Shown: piece after piece, positions 7,130 to 10,501 of the stretch
How positions within the stretch are numbered: position 1 is the first letter of the stretch
How the letters are laid out: every line of letters begins with the position of its first letter
NCBI GenBank assembly: GCA_024644285.1
Contig: JAHELH010000061.1
Coordinates: 1 to 10,501, forward strand
Length of the DNA: 10,501 nucleotides
Direction: 5' to 3'
Origin: Paracoccaceae bacterium
GTDB taxonomy: Bacteria > Pseudomonadota > Alphaproteobacteria > Rhodobacterales > Rhodobacteraceae
Notes under the pieces: generated by a model
Database searches by the model: none
What the model was told of the DNA's origin: nothing
The model's input: only the letters and a program-made list of their open reading frames with translations
Program-made: the position numbers and the translations under genes

Positions 7130-7933
7130 TCAGCGCAAAAGTGGGCGCATCCGCATGCGGGCGCGCTGGTCCTGCGGCAGATGGCGGTTGAGCCGCCGGT
7201 TGATCGCACCGAAAACGCCGATCACCGTCAGCGTCAGCAGGATGAAATAGAAGGCAACGATCGGGTAGGGGATGAACGGGTTGAAGGTCTTGTCGGCAAA
7301 GTAATTGGCGTAATAGAGCGCGTCGCCACGCTGCTGCCAGGCCGGGAATCCCGAGAAGAAGACCAGCGTCGTGGCGTGGAACAGGAAGATCGCCTCGTTG
7401 GTATAGGCAGGCCAGGCGAGCCGCAGCATGGTCGGCCAGACAACGCGGCGGAACTTATTCCAGCCGGACAGTCCGTAGGCGTCGGCGGCCTCGAGATCGC
7501 CGCGTGGAACCGAGCGCAGGGCGCCGTAGAAAATCTCTCCGGAATAGGCGGCGGTGTTGAGAAACAGCACGATCAGCGCGCCGAGCGCCGCCGAGGTCAG
7601 CGGGCTCAGCGCCGGAATCTGCTGCTTCAGCGAGAGAAACAGGAAATAGGCCAGGAAAAACTGGATGAAGAGCGGCGAGCCGCGGAACACGAAGATGAAC
7701 CACTCGGCGGGCTTGCGGACCCAGGGATTGGTGGCGTTCTTGCCCATCGCCAGCGCGGTGGCGAGGAAGAATCCGGCGAGCAGCGCCAGCACCCCGAAAT
7801 AGATGTTCCAGATCATGCCGGAGCCGATCAGGGTGAAATGCTGGCAGAGCGTGAAGTCGGAACGGGGCAGCAGGCGCTCGCCGATGCCGAGCGAACGCAG
7901 GCCGTAATCGCCGATGGTCTGCAGGCAGCTCAC
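7130..7933 (-). CDS. Polar amino-acid ABC transporter permease (HisM/GlnP type), second subunit
   Basis: Encodes 267 residues. Several hydrophobic membrane segments are visible (about 42-64, 78-100, 114-130, a segment near 178-200 and one near 232-255). The EAA loop that docks on the ATPase lies at about 147-167 (LEAADAYGLSGWNKFRRVVWP region), and FRGSPLFIQFFLAYF is typical of His/Glu/Gln permeases. The GTG start overlaps the upstream permease stop as GTGA, and it leaves an N-terminus, SCLQTIGDYGLRSLG, that looks like genuine coding sequence; a longer in-frame reading into the upstream gene is only the shadow of that gene. An extended head of about 40 residues with two Cys (3 and 30) precedes the first membrane segment, unlike E. 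coli HisM. Confidence 0.92.
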   Translation of the reverse strand: MSCLQTIGDYGLRSLGIGERLLPRSDFTLCQHFTLIGSGMIWNIYFGVLALLAGFFLATALAMGKNATNPWVRKPAEWFIFVFRGSPLFIQFFLAYFLFLSLKQQIPALSPLTSAALGALIVLFLNTAAYSGEIFYGALRSVPRGDLEAADAYGLSGWNKFRRVVWPTMLRLAWPAYTNEAIFLFHATTLVFFSGFPAWQQRGDALYYANYFADKTFNPFIPYPIVAFYFILLTLTVIGVFGAINRRLNRHLPQDQRARMRMRPLLR

Positions 7934-8766
7934 GCCCCGGCCCTCCGCATCGCTTCGCCGCCCATGGTCGCCTGGCCGCGCGTCAGGCGCGCGGTCAGCT
8001 TGCCGAGGTAGATCTCCGAAATGCGGGTCATGCCGAGGTAGAAGACCAGCAGGGCGAGGAAATACCACAGCCGCCAGTCGCCGTGCGGGTAGTCGGTGAA
8101 GCGCGGATTGGCGGTGCCGCCCAGCTCGCGCGCCCAGTAGACGATGTCCTCGACGCCGAGCAGGAACAGAAGTGGCGTGGCCTTGATCAGGATCATCCAG
8201 AGGTTACTGAGGCCCGGCAGGGCGTAGACCCACATCTGCGGCACCAGGATGCGCCAGAAGGTCTGACGGTGGCTCATGCCGTAGGCCTCGGCGGTTTCAA
8301 GCTGCGGGCGCGGCACGGCGCGCATGGCGCCGTAGATCACGTTGGCGGCGAAGGCGCCGAAGACGATGCCGAAGGTGAAGATGGCGAGCGAGAAGTTGTA
8401 GATCTCGTGCCAGATCTGCGGCGAGTTGCCCAGCGGCAGCTTGGCCTGGGCGCAGACGATGAAGTCGCTGCCCTGCCGGATCGGCTGGTCCCAGTCGGGG
8501 CATTTGACCTTGTGGCGGATCCATTCCAGCCCCTGATCGAGCGCGATGACGAAGAACAGGAAGAAGGCGATATCGGGAACGCCGCGCACCATCGCGGTAT
8601 AGCCCTTGCCGAACCACCGGAGCGGCAGGATGTGCGAACGCGCAGCCACGGCGCCGCCGAAGCCGAAAATCAGCGCAACCGGCGCGGTGATCGCCAAAAG
8701 CAGCAGCACCGTGCCGAACGACCAGTAGAACAGCATCTGCTTGCCGGTGGTCAGGTAGCAGGCCAT
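7930..8766 (-). CDS. Polar amino-acid ABC transporter permease (HisQ type), first subunit; 5' end uncertain
   Basis: Encodes 278 residues from the only canonical in-frame start (ATG, no Shine-Dalgarno). Features: hydrophobic segments at about 12-40 and 62-78, then a polar loop of about 45 residues carrying Cys89 and Cys105, then further membrane segments and the EAA loop at about 156-177 (LETAEAYGMSHRQTF). RGVPDIAFFLFFVIA matches the family's conserved RGxPxL-like stretch. The codons just upstream (8767-8823) read SHIFSYCTDPSTLDNLRW in frame and look like coding sequence, but no ATG, GTG or TTG precedes them before a TGA at 8854-8856. A GTG at 8822-8824 is in the neighbouring frame, one base away. 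The true start is therefore likely upstream, and the gene may carry a one-base indel in the T4 run at 8808-8811. Confidence 0.88.
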   Translation of the reverse strand: MACYLTTGKQMLFYWSFGTVLLLLAITAPVALIFGFGGAVAARSHILPLRWFGKGYTAMVRGVPDIAFFLFFVIALDQGLEWIRHKVKCPDWDQPIRQGSDFIVCAQAKLPLGNSPQIWHEIYNFSLAIFTFGIVFGAFAANVIYGAMRAVPRPQLETAEAYGMSHRQTFWRILVPQMWVYALPGLSNLWMILIKATPLLFLLGVEDIVYWARELGGTANPRFTDYPHGDWRLWYFLALLVFYLGMTRISEIYLGKLTARLTRGQATMGGEAMRRAGA

Positions 8767-8835
8767 CCAGCGGAGATTGTCGAGGGTCGAGGGATCGGTG
8801 CAGTAGGAAAAGATGTGCGAACACTCCGGGCGGAG

Positions 8836-8869
8836 GGTAGGGTACGGTGGGGTTCAACCCCACCCTACC
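8836..8869. repeat. Bulged inverted repeat (REP-like hairpin) between binding protein and permease genes
   Basis: GGTAGGG (8836-8842) pairs with CCCTACC (8863-8869), and TGGGGTT (8848-8854) pairs with AACCCCA (8856-8862) around a central C. The left arm carries an extra TACGG (8843-8847), which bulges out. It starts 7 nt beyond the binding-protein stop on the minus strand. In RNA it would form a stable GC-rich hairpin, placed where REP elements in malE-malF raise the amount of upstream binding-protein mRNA. I recall similar GGTAGGGTGGGGTT-type inverted repeats scattered in Rhodobacteraceae genomes, but could not check this. Confidence 0.7.
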
Positions 8870-8876
8870 GCGTTGA

Positions 8877-9599
8877 TCACCAGGTCGAGGCGACCTGCCA
8901 CTTCTCGATCATTGCATTCAGCGTGCCGTCGTCCTTCATCGACTGGATGGCCGCGTCGAACTTGGCCTTCAACTCGCCGTCGCTTTCGCGGATGCCCATC
9001 GCGACGCCGCCGCCCAGCGCGACCGGCTCGCCGACGATCATCAGAGCGTCATCGGTGTCGGCGATGGCCTGCAGGTACGAGGCGTCGGCCAGCACCGCGT
9101 CGGCCTCGCCGTCGCGCACGGCCTGGATGGTCTCTTCCGGCGTCGCGAACTCGACCAGCGTGGCGTCGCTTTCGGCGATATAGGCGGCCTGGATCGTGCC
9201 GGTCTGCGCCGCGATGACACCGCCCATCGTGTCGACGCCGTCCGAGGCGCCGAGATAGAGCGACGGGTCGGGCGGGGTGTAGGGCTGGGTGAAGTCGATC
9301 ACCTCGTCACGCTCGTCGGTCACCGACATGCCGGCGATGATGGCGTCGTAGTTGCCCGAGACGAGGTTCGGGATGATCGAATCCCAGTCGTTGGTGACCC
9401 ATTCGCAGGTCAGTTCGGCGCGCGTGCACAACTCGTCGCCCAACTCGCGCTCGAAGCCGTCGACCTCGCCCTTGTCGTTGATGAAGTTCCAGGGCTCGTA
9501 GGCGCCCTCTGTGCCCAGACGCACGACGGAATGCGAGGCGGCGAAGGCGACGCCGGCGCTGAGCGCCAGAGCCGCGGTGGTGAGGATCAGTTTCTTCAT
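8877..9599 (-). CDS. Periplasmic amino-acid-binding protein of ABC transporter (SBP family 3)
   Basis: Encodes 240 residues. A Sec signal peptide is plain: KK at 2-3, a hydrophobic core to about 18, and an AFA-ASH cleavage site near 20/21. The mature part has the LAO/HisJ-type motifs: GTEGAYEPWNF at the start of domain 1, a Cys pair in LCTRAELTCEW (probable disulphide, as in HisJ), the hinge-side AGMSVTDERDEVIDFTQPY with the Arg expected to hold the ligand carboxylate, and ADAVLADASYL with the Asp expected to hold the alpha-amino group. The ligand is thus probably an alpha-amino acid or a relative of one. ATG start with GGGAGA upstream. It lies second in the transporter operon, and a hairpin follows its stop directly. 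Confidence 0.95.
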   Translation of the reverse strand: MKKLILTTAALALSAGVAFAASHSVVRLGTEGAYEPWNFINDKGEVDGFERELGDELCTRAELTCEWVTNDWDSIIPNLVSGNYDAIIAGMSVTDERDEVIDFTQPYTPPDPSLYLGASDGVDTMGGVIAAQTGTIQAAYIAESDATLVEFATPEETIQAVRDGEADAVLADASYLQAIADTDDALMIVGEPVALGGGVAMGIRESDGELKAKFDAAIQSMKDDGTLNAMIEKWQVASTW

Positions 9600-9671
9600 T
9601 TTGGTCTCCCTGTTTGGTCGTATCGTCGATCTATTTGGCTTTCCCCGTTTCTAACCAGTGCTGCCGCAGGG

Positions 9672-10463
9672 TCAGGCCGGGGCCGTGGCGGAGAGAAATC
9701 CGCGCAGCCGTTCGGTCTGCGGGTTGCCGAACAGCCGATGCGGCGGGCCTTCCTCCTCGATCCGGCCCTGATGCAGGAACAGGACGTGGTCGCTGACGTC
9801 ATGCGCCATCTTCATGTCGTGGGTCACGATCACCATGGTGCGCCCTTCCTCGGCCAGCGCCTTGATGACGCGCACGACCTCTTGTTCCAGTTCCGGATCC
9901 AGCGCGCTGGTGGGCTCGTCGAACAGAAGCGCGCGCGGCTCCATGCACAGGCCGCGGGCGATGGCGGCGCGCTGCTGCTGGCCGCCCGACAGCTGCGCGG
10001 GATAGGCGTCGCACTTGTCGCCGATGCCGACCTTGTCGAGGTATGCGCGGGCCTTGGCCTCGACCTCGTCCCGGTCGCGGCCCAGCACCGTGCACGGCGC
10101 CTCCATGACATTCTGCAGGATCGTCATGTGGGACCAGAGGTTGAACTGCTGGAACACCATCGACAGGTTGGTGCGGATGCGGGTGACCTGGGCCCGGTCG
10201 GCGGGGTGGCGGTTCATTCCCTCGCCGCGCCACTTGATCGGCTCGCCTTCGAAGATGATGTCGCCCTGCTGGCTGTCCTCTAGCAGGTTGGCGCAGCGCA
10301 GCAGCGTCGACTTCCCGGAACCCGAGGAGCCGATCAGCGAGATCACGTGCCCGCGCTCGGCGACCATGTCGACGCCTTTCAGGACCTCCAGCGCACCGAA
10401 GCTTTTGTGCAGATCGCGGATCTCGATGACGGGCGGTTCGGTGTCTCTCACGGCGGCAAGCAC
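9672..10463 (-). CDS. Polar amino-acid ABC transporter ATP-binding protein (HisP/GlnQ type)
   Basis: Encodes 263 residues with every motif of an active ABC ATPase: Walker A GSSGSGKST (45-53), Q-loop in MVFQQFNLW (about 102-110), signature LSGGQQQR (158-165), Walker B LLFDE (179-183) and the switch His215 in VTHD. The length, and the ASALD-like TSALD D-loop following Walker B, match amino-acid uptake ATPases. It powers import by the binding protein and two permeases that follow. The start is uncertain: GTG at 10463 was chosen, GTG at 10451 is an alternative, and the frame stays open to the window edge at 10501, so a start outside the window is possible. It lies 72 bp upstream of the binding-protein gene; no terminator is seen between them. 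Confidence 0.94.
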   Translation of the reverse strand: MLAAVRDTEPPVIEIRDLHKSFGALEVLKGVDMVAERGHVISLIGSSGSGKSTLLRCANLLEDSQQGDIIFEGEPIKWRGEGMNRHPADRAQVTRIRTNLSMVFQQFNLWSHMTILQNVMEAPCTVLGRDRDEVEAKARAYLDKVGIGDKCDAYPAQLSGGQQQRAAIARGLCMEPRALLFDEPTSALDPELEQEVVRVIKALAEEGRTMVIVTHDMKMAHDVSDHVLFLHQGRIEEEGPPHRLFGNPQTERLRGFLSATAPA

Positions 10464-10501
10464 ATCCCCAATGGCTTTCGAGACCGGAGTAGGGCGGAAA
10501 T

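Noticed and set aside
7934..8068. A longer start for the second permease, extending it by 45 residues into the upstream gene.
   Set aside because: The extension is the shadow of the first permease's C-terminus. The GTGA overlap gives the natural coupled start.
8836..8869. An intrinsic terminator between the binding protein and permease genes.
   Set aside because: No T tract follows on the minus strand, the stem has a 5-nt bulge, and the permeases need transcription from upstream. A stabilising or attenuating hairpin fits better.
1873..9183. Several long plus-strand open frames (for example 1873-2892, 5514-6452, 7181-8011, 8083-9183).
   Set aside because: All lie antisense to genes with clear family motifs. 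Their translations are low-complexity and rich in Arg, Gly, Val, Asp and Glu without recognisable domains.
1..10501. CRISPR arrays, tRNA or rRNA genes, insertion sequences, toxin-antitoxin or phage genes.
   Set aside because: No repeat-spacer pattern, RNA-gene signature, transposase or phage motif was seen on either strand by eye.

Overview
This is a GC-rich, densely packed window from an alphaproteobacterium, most likely a member of the Rhodobacteraceae (Roseobacter group). The assignment rests on codon and base composition, on the character of the two large-insert amino-acid permeases, and on gene content; no rRNA or marker gene is present to prove it. No mobile element, tRNA, rRNA or CRISPR array was seen.

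Left end (1-1530): a small zinc-binding GFA-family protein (3-401, minus) is divergent from a LysR-type regulator (489-1457, plus). Their 87-bp gap holds a near-textbook LysR-type dyad (410-434). A 22-bp perfect palindrome (1477-1498), probably a terminator, separates the regulator from the convergent gene that follows.

Middle (1531-6203), all on the minus strand: reading in the direction of transcription there is a class I glutamine amidotransferase-like protein (5508-6203), a glutamine synthetase-like gamma-glutamyl ligase (4160-5515) and an FAD-dependent amine oxidase of the PuuB type (2859-4163). These are fused by 8-nt and 4-nt (ATGA) overlaps, so they are almost certainly one operon. 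Next, after a 140-bp gap, comes a DegT-type PLP aminotransferase (1531-2718). The first three look like a gamma-glutamylation route for catabolism of an amine or amino compound: ligate to glutamate, oxidise, then release glutamate. No aldehyde dehydrogenase is visible.

A separate gene with its own strong Shine-Dalgarno sequence (6328-7005, minus) encodes an NYN-domain (PIN-like) protein with a likely LOTUS/OST-HTH tail. It sits between the catabolic operon and the transporter.

Right end (7130-10463), minus strand: a polar amino-acid ABC uptake system in the order ATPase, periplasmic binding protein, permease, permease. The last two genes overlap by 4 nt (GTGA). A bulged hairpin lies immediately after the binding-protein gene, as REP elements do in malE-malF. 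It sits next to a permease 5' end that lacks a convincing start codon, and a one-base change in a T4 run would join the conserved-looking upstream codons to a GTG start. The simplest joint reading is import of an amino compound by the ABC system followed by gamma-glutamylation and oxidation in the cytoplasm. The substrate cannot be read from the sequence.
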